From JARRQJ01 sp963810615 (GTDB taxonomy: Bacteria; Pseudomonadota; Gammaproteobacteria; DRLM01), in NCBI GenBank assembly GCA_963810615.1, contig CAWEOA010000007.1:586198-650197 (forward strand): DNA of 64,000 nucleotides. The letters are read 5' to 3'. Shown piece after piece: positions 1-10,162 of the stretch (its first letter is position 1; every line of letters starts with the position of its first letter). The translations under genes were made by a program, and so were the position numbers. Under the pieces are notes generated by a model. It searched no databases, was not told where the DNA came from, and saw only the letters and a list, made by a program, of their open reading frames with translations.

Positions 1-547
1 CGCGCAAGGGCCCCGCCGGCAGGCAGCGGCCGTTGCCCAGGCGGCGCTCGCCGTCGATGACCACGATTTCCGCGTCGCGGCGCAAGGCGTAGTGCTGCAG
101 GCCGTCGTCGCAAACCACCACATCGCACCCGTAGTCCTTGATCAGGCGGCGCGCCGCCGCCGCGCGCTGCGGCGCCACCACCACCGGACAGGCGGCGCGG
201 CGGGCGATCAACACCGGCTCATCACCCACCCTGGCGGGATCGCTGTCGGCGCTGACCGTCTGCGGCCAGGTTTCGGCGTTGCCGCCGTAGCCGCGGCTCA
301 CCACGCCCGGATCATATCCCTCCGCGCGCAAGGCCTCCACCAGCCAGATCACCAGTGGCGTCTTGCCGGTGCCGCCCACCGTAATATTGCCGACCACGAT
401 CACCGGCACCGGCAATTTATGACTGCGCAGCACGCCGCTTTTGTAGGCGAAACGCCGCACGGAGACCAATATGCGAAACAATGCGCTCAACGGCAGCAGC
501 GCGATGCTCAATGGATGGGAGCCGTACCACAGTGAAGTGAGGCGCAC
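1..547 (-). CDS. lpxK: Tetraacyldisaccharide 4'-kinase LpxK (C-terminus off window)
   Basis: LpxK phosphorylates the 4' position of the tetraacyldisaccharide precursor to make lipid IVA at the inner membrane. About 182 N-terminal residues are present; the rest lies beyond the left edge. The start is a GTG at 547, with AAAGG just upstream. A hydrophobic N-terminal stretch (about residues 6-30) is followed by the P-loop GNITVGGTGKT at about residues 53-63, then VVSRGYGG and a later VVCDDGLQH segment, all LpxK hallmarks. It lies 42 bases after msbA on the same strand, the usual msbA-lpxK order. Family assignment is firm; only the end is unknown. Confidence 0.93.
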   Translation of the reverse strand, partial: MRLTSLWYGSHPLSIALLPLSALFRILVSVRRFAYKSGVLRSHKLPVPVIVVGNITVGGTGKTPLVIWLVEALRAEGYDPGVVSRGYGGNAETWPQTVSADSDPARVGDEPVLIARRAACPVVVAPQRAAAARRLIKDYGCDVVVCDDGLQHYALRRDAEIVVIDGERRLGNGRCLPAGPLR

Positions 548-589
548 GCGGAAACCTTTTAATAAGCCATCATCTATCCCAACCGCCAC

Positions 590-2386
<1,797 letters not shown>

Positions 2387-2390
2387 GGGC

Positions 2391-2819
2391 TTAATGCTTA
2401 CCTTCCGTCGTGTTCTTGGTCGCGATCGATAGATGTACCAGGCCGACCTGGCGTGCCGCATCCATGGCGGTCACCACCGCCTGATGCGGGGTCTGGCCGT
2501 CGGCACTGATGGTCAGCGGCGGATGTTCCCGTTTGCCGATGACAATCTGCAAGGCCTTCTTCAAGGTCTCGACCTGGGTATTCACCACCCGCTTGCCGTT
2601 GACGTAAAAATTGCCGTGGACATCGATGGTCAGGTCGATGGGTTTATCCTGACTTTCCTGTTTCTGTTGTTGCGCGGCCGTGGGCAGATCGATGCGGATC
2701 TGGGATTGGTCCTTGAAGGTGGTGGATACCATAAAAAAGATCAGCAGCATGAACACCACGTCGATCAGCGGGGTCAGGTCGATGGCGGGACTCTCGCGGC
2801 GGAATTTGCGCAGGTTCAT
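2391..2819 (-). CDS. exbD: Biopolymer transport protein ExbD/TolR family
   Basis: Small inner-membrane partner of an ExbB/TolQ-type proton channel, which passes proton-motive force to a periplasmic client. The 142 residues comprise a short cytoplasmic N-terminus, one membrane helix (about residues 15-35) carrying the essential Asp in the segment IDLTPLIDVVFMLLIFF, and a periplasmic domain. Its ATG overlaps the exbB stop as ATGA, suggesting translational coupling. In this msbA-lpxK setting ExbB/ExbD pairs are common, but no TonB-like gene lies nearby, so the client cannot be named. Confidence 0.93.
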   Translation of the reverse strand: MNLRKFRRESPAIDLTPLIDVVFMLLIFFMVSTTFKDQSQIRIDLPTAAQQQKQESQDKPIDLTIDVHGNFYVNGKRVVNTQVETLKKALQIVIGKREHPPLTISADGQTPHQAVVTAMDAARQVGLVHLSIATKNTTEGKH

Positions 2820-3451
2820 CGCGCTTGTCCCTCAAGGGCGGTTTGTTCCCGCTCGCCATGGAGGATCTCCACCATCTTGAGGGCCTCCTGCTCCATGGTG
2901 GATACCAGTTCATCCACCTTGCGCTGAAAGTAGCGATGCGCGATCAGGCTGGGAATGGCGACGGTCAAACCGGCCACGGTGGTGATCAAGGCCTCGGAGA
3001 TGCCGCCGGCCAATACCGCTGGATTGCCGACCCCGGAACTGGTGATGTTGGAAAAGATGCTGATCATACCGAGTACCGTGCCGTACAAACCCAGCAGAGG
3101 GGTAACCGCGGCGATGGAACCCAGGGTGTTGAGATAGCGCTCCAGCTCCAGCACCACATGACGGCCCGCCTCTTCGATGCTCTCCTTCATTATCTCGCGG
3201 CTGTGCTCGCGGTTCATCAGTCCCGCCGCCAGCACCTGTCCCAGGGGCGAAGCGGCCCGCAACGCCGATATGCGCGCTACATCGAGATGTCCGCTCTTCG
3301 CCCACTGCCAGATCTGCGTGACCAATTGCCGAGGACAGATGCGTTGCCGGCGCAATGACCAGATACGCTCTACGATGATGGCTATCGCCGCTACCGAGCA
3401 GATAATGATCGGCAGCATGACCCAGCCGCCTTCCCGCACTAACTCAAACAC
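2816..3451 (-). CDS. exbB: MotA/TolQ/ExbB proton channel family protein
   Basis: Forms the pentameric inner-membrane channel that works with ExbD. The 211 residues show a first membrane helix near residues 10-28 (GGWVMLPIIICSVAAIAIIV), a cytoplasmic loop, and two helices in the C-terminal half. The second half carries the conserved LGLYGTVLGMISIF and SEALITTVAGLTVAIPS segments. The start is a GTG at 3451 with AAGGAA upstream. It is the first gene of the exbB-exbD-msbA-lpxK run. I cannot distinguish ExbB from TolQ-like service in another system from sequence alone. Confidence 0.93.
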   Translation of the reverse strand: MFELVREGGWVMLPIIICSVAAIAIIVERIWSLRRQRICPRQLVTQIWQWAKSGHLDVARISALRAASPLGQVLAAGLMNREHSREIMKESIEEAGRHVVLELERYLNTLGSIAAVTPLLGLYGTVLGMISIFSNITSSGVGNPAVLAGGISEALITTVAGLTVAIPSLIAHRYFQRKVDELVSTMEQEALKMVEILHGEREQTALEGQAR

Positions 3452-3547
3452 GCGATTCCGTTCCTTTCCGACACCGGGTGCCGCATTCAGCCAAGCCTGT
3501 CATCATACTTGATTAGCCTAGCGGCCAAAAGCATACTCCTCACACAA

Positions 3548-5872
3548 TTAAGGACTATTCCAATAGTGGCGCGCCTGTTGGCGAAAGGTGTCGGGCCGCA
3601 GCGACGCCGCTGAACCGAGCCGGAAAGTGATGGCGCCGCTGTGCGCCGAATCCAGGAGCCGTGCCCCCTCCGCCGCATAGCGGCTCACCACCGCCGGCTT
3701 GGGAAAACCGTAGCGATTGTGATAACCCACCGCGAACAGGGCGTAAGCGGGATCGACGGCCCGCAAAAACGCCGCCGTCGAAGAGGTATTGCTGCCGTGA
3801 TGCGGCGCGACCAGGATGTCGCTGGGCAGTTGCGCATCTTGTTTGTCCAGCAGGAGACGTTCACTGCGTTGTTCGATGTCACCCGGTAACAGCAGGGTCT
3901 GGCGCGCGGTTTGCACCCGCAACACGCAGGAGGCGTCGTTGCCGCGATAAGGTTGATCGGCGAGCGGATAGATGATTTCGAAGCTGACGCCGTCCCATTG
4001 CCAGCGTTGCCCCGCCTGACAGGATTCCACCCGGCCCTGCGGCCAATGGATCTTGTCGGGTACGCTGGTGAGGAGTCGCTGCACCGCGGTTTGCTGCAAC
4101 ACCGCCGCGGCGCCGCCGCGATGATCCATATCACCGTGGCTGACGATCAAGGTATCGATGCGGTGAATGCCGTAGTGGCGTAAAAAAGGCACGACGACTG
4201 CGCTTCCCGCATTAAAGCGCTCGCCGCTGGCGGGTCCGGTATCGAATACCAGGACATGCCCCGCTGTCTCCACCACCGCCGCCAGTCCTTGCCCGACGTC
4301 CAGCAAGGTGAACCACGCTTCTCCCGGCCCCGGCCGGGCGGGATTCACCAACACCATGGGTGTCAGTAATACGCAGCCCAGCCAGCGCCCCGGTATTCCC
4401 CGCGGCGCCAGCAACCAGAGTATCCCCAACAGGGCCGGCGCATAGGCCCATGCCGGCGGTTCCGGCTGTAGCCATTGCGCCATGCCGCTGTGTGTCAAGC
4501 CCTGCAATAGCGGCCAGAGCCAGCCCATGGCACCGTCCGCCAGGCTGAGCAACACAGCGCCCACTGCCGGCATCGGCAATAACAACACGCTGCCGAGCAA
4601 GGTCAGCGGCACCACCACCAGGGTCACCCATGGGACGGCGATGAGATTGGCCACGGGCGCGACTAAAGAAACGCGTTGAAACAGGATCAGCATCAGCGGC
4701 ATCAATCCCAGGGCGATCAAGACTTGCACGCGCCCCCACCGCCACCACAGACCTCGCGGCGCGAGCCGTTGTCCCATGCCGTAGAAAATTACCGCCACCG
4801 CTGCAAACGACAGCCAAAATCCCGCCTCCAGCACGCTGAGGGGATCCCATAGCAACACCAGTATCAGCGCCCATGCCAATAGATGACTGGGGCGGATTTT
4901 TCGTCCCGGCAGCATACTGCCCAACACCACCGTCACCATGATGAGGCTGCGTTGGGTGGGGATGGAGAAACCCGCCAAGGCCGCATAAGCCAGCGCGGCG
5001 CTTATCCCCGCGATCGCGGCGAGCTTGGGCGCGGGCCAGCGCAGGCATAGACGCGGGAACCGTGACCATAAGGCCCGCATGAGAAAAAAGGCGATAGCGG
5101 CGACGATCCCCACATGCAGGCCCGAAATGGCCACCAGGTGATTGGTGCCGGTGGCGGTCAAGGTCCGCCACTGCGCGGGACTGATCGCTTCACGATCACC
5201 GATGGCCAGGGCGCGAATAATGCCGGCGAATTCGCGCTCATCCAGGGCGGCGGCGATGTGCTGAGCCAGGTCTTGGCGCAGACGATTGATGGGCTGATCC
5301 CAGGCGCGGCTGAGTATTAAACGATTGTCCTCCTTGTCGCGCACATAACCGGTGGCGCGGATGCGGTGGCGGAACAGCCAGGCCTCATAATCAAAGCCGC
5401 CCGGATTACGCAGGCCATGGGGACGCTTCAGGCGCACATGCAAACGCCAGCGGTCGCCGACATGCAAAACCGCATCGGGGTAGTACCAGTTCAATGCGAT
5501 GCGGCCGGGATTGGGTATGGCGCGATCGCCCTGATAGCATTTCGCCACCTCGAATTCAAAATGGGCGCGCCGTGCATCCCGTTCCGGCAGGGAGGCAATC
5601 ATGCCTTCCACCACCACATCCCGGCCTTCCAGCGCCACGGGCAATTGTCGCTGCAAGACCAGCGCGGCACTCAACCATGCCCACAAAAACCCTAGGGATA
5701 CTATGAAGATCAAGCGCAGCGGCCGGTAACGCCACGCCGCCATCGCCAGCGGCAGGGACAGCAGTCCCCACCACGGATCGGGCAAGGCCGGCAGCAGTTG
5801 CAAGAGACCGATCCCCGCCAGCAGCGCCAGGGCGCTTAGGGGGATGCTGCAACGCACCGGGAAACCGGGCAT
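3548..5872 (-). CDS. comEC: DNA internalization channel protein ComEC/Rec2
   Basis: ComEC carries single-stranded DNA across the inner membrane during natural transformation. At 774 residues it has the full three-part layout: an N-terminal hydrophobic and OB-like DUF4131 region, a central polytopic competence domain (about residues 215-490), and a C-terminal metallo-beta-lactamase-like domain. The last contains HGDMDH and, later, PHHGSNTSS, so the metal-binding residues thought to support nuclease function are kept. The ATG at 5872 is used. It is transcribed away from the DUF2062 gene. No other competence genes are in the window. Confidence 0.95.
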   Translation of the reverse strand: MPGFPVRCSIPLSALALLAGIGLLQLLPALPDPWWGLLSLPLAMAAWRYRPLRLIFIVSLGFLWAWLSAALVLQRQLPVALEGRDVVVEGMIASLPERDARRAHFEFEVAKCYQGDRAIPNPGRIALNWYYPDAVLHVGDRWRLHVRLKRPHGLRNPGGFDYEAWLFRHRIRATGYVRDKEDNRLILSRAWDQPINRLRQDLAQHIAAALDEREFAGIIRALAIGDREAISPAQWRTLTATGTNHLVAISGLHVGIVAAIAFFLMRALWSRFPRLCLRWPAPKLAAIAGISAALAYAALAGFSIPTQRSLIMVTVVLGSMLPGRKIRPSHLLAWALILVLLWDPLSVLEAGFWLSFAAVAVIFYGMGQRLAPRGLWWRWGRVQVLIALGLMPLMLILFQRVSLVAPVANLIAVPWVTLVVVPLTLLGSVLLLPMPAVGAVLLSLADGAMGWLWPLLQGLTHSGMAQWLQPEPPAWAYAPALLGILWLLAPRGIPGRWLGCVLLTPMVLVNPARPGPGEAWFTLLDVGQGLAAVVETAGHVLVFDTGPASGERFNAGSAVVVPFLRHYGIHRIDTLIVSHGDMDHRGGAAAVLQQTAVQRLLTSVPDKIHWPQGRVESCQAGQRWQWDGVSFEIIYPLADQPYRGNDASCVLRVQTARQTLLLPGDIEQRSERLLLDKQDAQLPSDILVAPHHGSNTSSTAAFLRAVDPAYALFAVGYHNRYGFPKPAVVSRYAAEGARLLDSAHSGAITFRLGSAASLRPDTFRQQARHYWNSP

Positions 5873-5911
5873 AATGGACGGTCACCATTGTTGCCCACGC
5901 AGGTTGTCGCT

Positions 5912-6445
5912 GTGCCGAAACGGATCATCAAACGCTATCTCCCTGATCCTCACAAGGTCCGCGACCACAAACATCTGCAGTTCTTCGGACAACTCCTCCA
6001 TGATCCCAATCTCTGGCACCTCAACCGGCGCTCGGTCGCGGGGGCCTTTTCCGTGGGTTTGTTCTCCGCCTTCGTCCCGGTCCCCTTCCAAATGGTCCTG
6101 GGTGCGGCGGGGGCCATCATCTGGCGTGTCAATCTGCCGTTGTCGGTGGGTCTGGTGTGGCTCACCAATCCCGTGACCATGCCCCCGGTCTTTTATTTTG
6201 CCTACAAACTCGGCACATGGATACTCGGAACCTCACTTCATAAAGGCCTCACCTTCCAGGTATCCTTACAGTGGCTAATGGGCGAATTGACGGTGATCTG
6301 GCAGCCCTTTCTGCTGGGCTGCTTCGTCCTGGGCACGGCGAGCGCCGTACTGGGCAACATGACGATTCGCCTGATGTGGCGCCTGCACGTGGTTCGCTAT
6401 CTGAGACGCAAACGGCTCAAGCGCCAGCAGAGCATGGCGTCCTAA
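5912..6445 (+). CDS. DUF2062 domain membrane protein
   Basis: Member of the DUF2062 family of small inner-membrane proteins of unknown function. The likely start is the GTG at 5912, giving VPKRIIKRYLPDPHKVRDHK, which matches the usual family N-terminus; a TTG at 5888 would add eight residues. A basic N-terminal stretch is followed by the family core with hydrophobic helices, including SVGLFSAFVPVPFQM and the WLTNPVTMPPVFYFAY segment. It is divergent from comEC and converges on lolD. The location next to comEC and lol genes is common in Gammaproteobacteria but says little about function. Confidence 0.85.
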   Translation: MPKRIIKRYLPDPHKVRDHKHLQFFGQLLHDPNLWHLNRRSVAGAFSVGLFSAFVPVPFQMVLGAAGAIIWRVNLPLSVGLVWLTNPVTMPPVFYFAYKLGTWILGTSLHKGLTFQVSLQWLMGELTVIWQPFLLGCFVLGTASAVLGNMTIRLMWRLHVVRYLRRKRLKRQQSMAS

Positions 6446-6457
6446 TCCACAAGACAC

Positions 6458-7150
6458 CTATCCCTGCAATATTCCCTGTTCCAGATGCAGGGTGCGGTCG
6501 AGGCGCTGCGCCAGGCGGGGATCGTGGGTCACCACCACGAAACTGGTGCCCATATCGCGATTCAGCTCCAGCATCAAATCATAGACCTGATCGGCGGTCT
6601 TATAATCCAGGTTACCGGTCGGTTCGTCGGCCAACACGCAGCGCGGTTCGGTGACCAGCGCCCGCGCCACCGCCGCCCGCTGCCGTTCGCCGCCGGACAG
6701 TTCACCGGGCTTGTGCTTGAGGCGATGCCCCAGCCCCACCCTCTCCAACAGAGGTTGCGCCTTGTGTGTGGCGGCCTTGGGACTCAGGCCGCGGATCAAC
6801 AAGGGCATGCACACGTTTTCCAAGGCGCTGAATTCCGGCAGGAGATGATGGAATTGATACACGAAACCCAGGGCGCGGTTGCGCAGACGGCCCCGGTCGA
6901 CATCGCTGAGCTCGGCCATGTTGGAGCCGCCTACCCACACCTCGCCCTGCGTCGGCTTATCCAGCCCGCCCAGCAGATGCAGCAGAGTGCTTTTGCCTGA
7001 ACCGGAGGCACCGACGATGGCGAGGCGCTCCCCCGCCGCCACATCCAGATTGATGTCCTTGAGGACTTCCACCGTCGCCGGACCCTCGGTATAGATCTTG
7101 GCAAGATGGCGGCAATGAATCACCGGCTGTTCCGTGATGGGCTTATTCAT
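6458..7150 (-). CDS. lolD: Lipoprotein-releasing ABC transporter ATPase LolD
   Basis: ATPase of the Lol complex, which releases outer-membrane lipoproteins from the inner membrane to the chaperone LolA. The 230 residues include Walker A GASGSGKST (about residues 47-55), the signature LSGGERQR and Walker B CVLADEPTGNLD. LolD, MacB and FtsE are close relatives. The neighbouring LolC/E permease, whose stop overlaps this start by 8 bases, settles the assignment. It is the second gene of the pair and converges on the DUF2062 gene. Confidence 0.95.
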   Translation of the reverse strand: MNKPITEQPVIHCRHLAKIYTEGPATVEVLKDINLDVAAGERLAIVGASGSGKSTLLHLLGGLDKPTQGEVWVGGSNMAELSDVDRGRLRNRALGFVYQFHHLLPEFSALENVCMPLLIRGLSPKAATHKAQPLLERVGLGHRLKHKPGELSGGERQRAAVARALVTEPRCVLADEPTGNLDYKTADQVYDLMLELNRDMGTSFVVVTHDPRLAQRLDRTLHLEQGILQG

Positions 7151-8390
7151 AGCGCAACGCCTCGGCCGGCTGGGTGCGCGCCGCCCGCCATGCCGGGTAG
7201 AGGGTCGCCACCAGGCTCAATACCAGCGATACCCCACAGATCCTGATCACGTCGGGCCACTGCAGGTCCGAGGGCAGTTCACTGATGTAGTAGACGTCCG
7301 CGGAGAGAAACTCCACGTGGAACAGATGCTCGATGATGGGCACGATGGTTTCCACATTGAGCGCCAGCAATACCCCGGCGATACCGCCCAGCAAGGTACC
7401 CACGATGCCGATCACCGATCCCTGCACGATGAAGATGGTCATGATGGAGCGCGGCGTGGCGCCGAGGGTGCGCAATACCGCGATGTCGGCTTCCTTGTCG
7501 CGGACCATCATCACCAGGGTGGAGACGATATTGAAGGCCGCCACCGCCACGATCAACAGCAGGATCACGAACATCACGGTCTTTTCCATCTGCACCGCCC
7601 GGAAAAAATTCACGTGCTGCTGCGTCCAGTCGCTGACTATGTAGCCGGGCGGCAGGTTTTTGGATATGTCACGGGCGATGGCCGGTGCGCGCAACAGATC
7701 ATCCAGCTTTAAACGAATGCCGCTGACCCCGTCGCCGAGGCGAAACAAGGTGGCCGCATCCTGCAGATCCAGCACCGCCAGACCGTTGTCGTATTCATAC
7801 ATGCCGACCTCGAAGATCCCCACCACGGTGAAGCGTTTCAGCCGCGGCAATATCCCCGCCGGCGTCACCGTCGCCTGCGGCGTAACCAAGGTCACCTTGT
7901 CTCCCACCCAGGCCCCAAGGTGCAAGGCCAGGTCCTTACCCAGTACGATGCCGAACCCGCCTGGATGCAGATCATCCAGTGAACCTGCGACCATCTTGGC
8001 GCCGATATCCGAGACCTCGCTTTCCTCGCCGGGCAGCACACCGCGGATCAAGCTGCCGCTGACGCCCTGAGTCCCGCTGAGCATCCCTTCCCCGTCGATG
8101 TACGGCGCGGCGCCCACGACGTGGGGCTGTTTCACCAAAGTAGTCCGCAGCGCGGGCCAGTCGCGCAATCTGCCGTCAGGCTCGCTGACCGTGGCATGGG
8201 AGACCACGCCCAGGATGCGGTTACGCAATTCCTGCTCGAAACCGTTCATCACCGACAACACGGTGATCAGGGCCATCACGCCCAGGATGATGCCCAGCAT
8301 GGAGGTCAGCGCGATAAATGAAATGAAATGATTGCGGCGTTTGGCCCGCGTATAGCGCAGTCCGATGAAAAGTTCGAGCGGTTTAAACAT
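7143..8390 (-). CDS. lolC: Lipoprotein-releasing ABC transporter permease LolC/LolE
   Basis: Permease subunit of the Lol lipoprotein release complex. The 415 residues have the expected layout: an N-terminal cytoplasmic helix and first membrane segment (about residues 25-50), a large periplasmic domain, and three C-terminal membrane helices (about 270-400). The N-terminus with FIGLRYTRAKRRNHFISFIA is the standard Lol permease opening. Only one permease gene sits with lolD; many relatives have lolC-lolD-lolE. It could therefore be LolC, LolE or a single-permease LolF-type protein. The symbol lolC is provisional. Confidence 0.9.
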   Translation of the reverse strand: MFKPLELFIGLRYTRAKRRNHFISFIALTSMLGIILGVMALITVLSVMNGFEQELRNRILGVVSHATVSEPDGRLRDWPALRTTLVKQPHVVGAAPYIDGEGMLSGTQGVSGSLIRGVLPGEESEVSDIGAKMVAGSLDDLHPGGFGIVLGKDLALHLGAWVGDKVTLVTPQATVTPAGILPRLKRFTVVGIFEVGMYEYDNGLAVLDLQDAATLFRLGDGVSGIRLKLDDLLRAPAIARDISKNLPPGYIVSDWTQQHVNFFRAVQMEKTVMFVILLLIVAVAAFNIVSTLVMMVRDKEADIAVLRTLGATPRSIMTIFIVQGSVIGIVGTLLGGIAGVLLALNVETIVPIIEHLFHVEFLSADVYYISELPSDLQWPDVIRICGVSLVLSLVATLYPAWRAARTQPAEALRYE

Positions 8391-8833
8391 GGGCGGGAAT
8401 TAAACCACAAAATACGCGCAGGGTCTTTACCCAGTTACACCCCGGGAATCGGGATTGACATCTGCTGCAACAATGGACTCGGCTCAAGCACCTCCCCACC
8501 GGCACCAAATCTACACCCAGGTGTTCTTCATATTATCGGCTTCCGGGGCAACTGCGCATTACCTAAGGAAGGCTGATTAATTCTTTTGACGTCATTCCGG
8601 CGAATAACCTCAAGAGCATAAATACCGTAAAGTGCACAAGTACCCTAAAGGGCATATAAGCCGGAATCCAGACCTCCCCAAAATAACGTTACTGGATTCC
8701 GGGTCTCCGCTACGCTACGCCCGGAATGACAAATTAATTAGAGTTTTCCTAAGAACCGGGATAGTTTTTTTGTTATGGCGGCGGCACGCAGGGAGCGGCG
8801 CATCCGGCACGGGATACATCAAAACTCTGTTGC
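8391..8833. other. Intergenic region with palindromic repeat element
   Basis: This 443-base gap lies upstream of lolC and downstream of the His-rich protein gene. I see no coding sequence. Its right half holds the 140-base element described separately. The left part (8391-8590) has no clear signal; the lolC promoter should lie near 8400-8450. Confidence 0.6.
8591..8730. repeat. Palindromic intergenic repeat (REP/MITE-like), copy 1
   Basis: The element is bounded by perfect 10-base inverted ends, GTCATTCCGG at 8591-8600 and CCGGAATGAC at 8721-8730. Inside is a second inverted pair, CCGGAATCCA (8661-8670) and TGGATTCCGG (8693-8702). Its right end (8694-8732) is identical over 39 bases to 33967-34005. 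It has no open reading frame of note. This kind of CCGGAATGAC palindrome is widespread between genes in proteobacteria. Whether it was mobilised by a REP-associated transposase or another route cannot be seen here. Confidence 0.8.
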
Positions 8834-9994
8834 TTATACTGCGGCCGAGGTCTTGGCGCCGGCTATCGTTGCATCGTTGGCGGCGACCGGCGCGGTCGTC
8901 GTGGTGGAAGTATCCCCGCTAGGCAGGGTGCTCGTGCCGGTATCAGCAGGCGCCGTTGTCACATCCGTCGGCGGGGTGGCTGCCGCAGTCGCGCTACCGC
9001 CGTCAAGCGCGGGAGCGGAAGCCTGATTGCCGTTCGCGACCGGCGGCAGTTGCAGGTTCAAGCCGTAGGCGGCAAAGGTCTGCTTCAGGGCCAGGTGCAA
9101 TGAATAATCCGTCAATTGCGAATTGTCGAAATTCAAGCTGCTCGCTTGAGACAGGGCGGCATTGACATCGCCGCCAAAAAATCCGGCGGCCAGTTGATTG
9201 ACCTGCCCCGCCAGATCCTGAACCGCCTGCAATTCATTGGCATTGAGATCGCCTTGCACACTGATCGTCACCCGATTGCTGGTAAAGGCCTGGATATCGG
9301 TGCTGCTAAGCTGGGCACTGCCATTGCCGGCCTGAATGTTTTGTATGCTTGCTCCGCTCTTCGAGGCGAAGCTGAGGGTGACGGTGTCGCCTTCCTGGGT
9401 ATGGATCTGCAGTTCACCCTTGGCGTTGGAAATCAGTTTGGCGCCCATCGCCGTTACGCTGCCGCCGCCTTGTACCGAATCTGAATTAGCCAGGAAGGCG
9501 GAGTACAGCGATTGCAATTGATCATTGATCTGAGAGATGGCTGTATCGAGTGACGCAGAGCCGCCGGCGTTATTGCCGGCCGGCAATGCCTGGGCCGTTT
9601 GCTGAATGGCGGCGCCGGCCGCATCGTTCACCGCGGCGACCGCAACCGTCGGCGGCGTGCCATTCAATGAATTCAAGGCGGAACTTACGGCACCGGCGAG
9701 ATCGTTGCCGGCTTGTTCATCGGCCGTGGCACCCGCGACCGAGACGCCGGTTTGATGCAATTCGAAGTGCTGGCTCAGGGCTATTCGGATCTGATTCACC
9801 ACCGCCTGCTTGATCGATCCTTGTGATGCACCACCGCCGATAGCGGAACTGTCGTGTGACTGAGTCGCTGAGGAACGGTCGTGATGTCCGGAATGCTCCG
9901 AGCGCTGCGAATGGTGGGTGTGGTGTGAATGTCCGGGGCGGGACCAGGAAATATGGCCATCCGTGTTGTGAGCGCCTAGTGACAGACCGTGCAT
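8834..9994 (-). CDS. Hypothetical His-rich, Ala/Ser/Thr-rich protein
   Basis: I do not recognise a family. The 386 residues begin with a strongly histidine-rich segment (residues 2-45, including HSHHTHHSQRSEHSGHHD). A middle region (about 55-330) is rich in Ala, Gln, Asn and Ser, with hints of repeated helices and short strands. An Ala/Thr/Pro-rich tail ends the protein. There is no obvious Sec signal peptide, membrane helix or cysteine. The ATG at 9994 follows a very good ribosome site, GGAAGGAGG, 5 bases away, which supports a real gene. Metal binding by the His tract is a guess. It is the first of three neighbouring low-complexity or repeat protein genes on this strand. Confidence 0.75.
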   Translation of the reverse strand: MHGLSLGAHNTDGHISWSRPGHSHHTHHSQRSEHSGHHDRSSATQSHDSSAIGGGASQGSIKQAVVNQIRIALSQHFELHQTGVSVAGATADEQAGNDLAGAVSSALNSLNGTPPTVAVAAVNDAAGAAIQQTAQALPAGNNAGGSASLDTAISQINDQLQSLYSAFLANSDSVQGGGSVTAMGAKLISNAKGELQIHTQEGDTVTLSFASKSGASIQNIQAGNGSAQLSSTDIQAFTSNRVTISVQGDLNANELQAVQDLAGQVNQLAAGFFGGDVNAALSQASSLNFDNSQLTDYSLHLALKQTFAAYGLNLQLPPVANGNQASAPALDGGSATAAATPPTDVTTAPADTGTSTLPSGDTSTTTTAPVAANDATIAGAKTSAAV

Positions 9995-10162
9995 ATCCGC
10001 CTCCTTCCCTGAATTTGGCCACCGCGAGCGCGGCGGCAGCTGTTGTTATGCAGCGTATCGGGAAGGCATGTGAGAACTTTAGTAACAACGAGCTCACACT
10101 TGGCCGAATAATATTTATGTCAGGCTGATTTAGCCTCCCTAGAAATGATCTGGCGATGGTAA

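Noticed and set aside
92..535. Open frame of 147 codons on the plus strand
   Set aside because: It lies opposite lpxK, has shadow composition and no recognisable domain.
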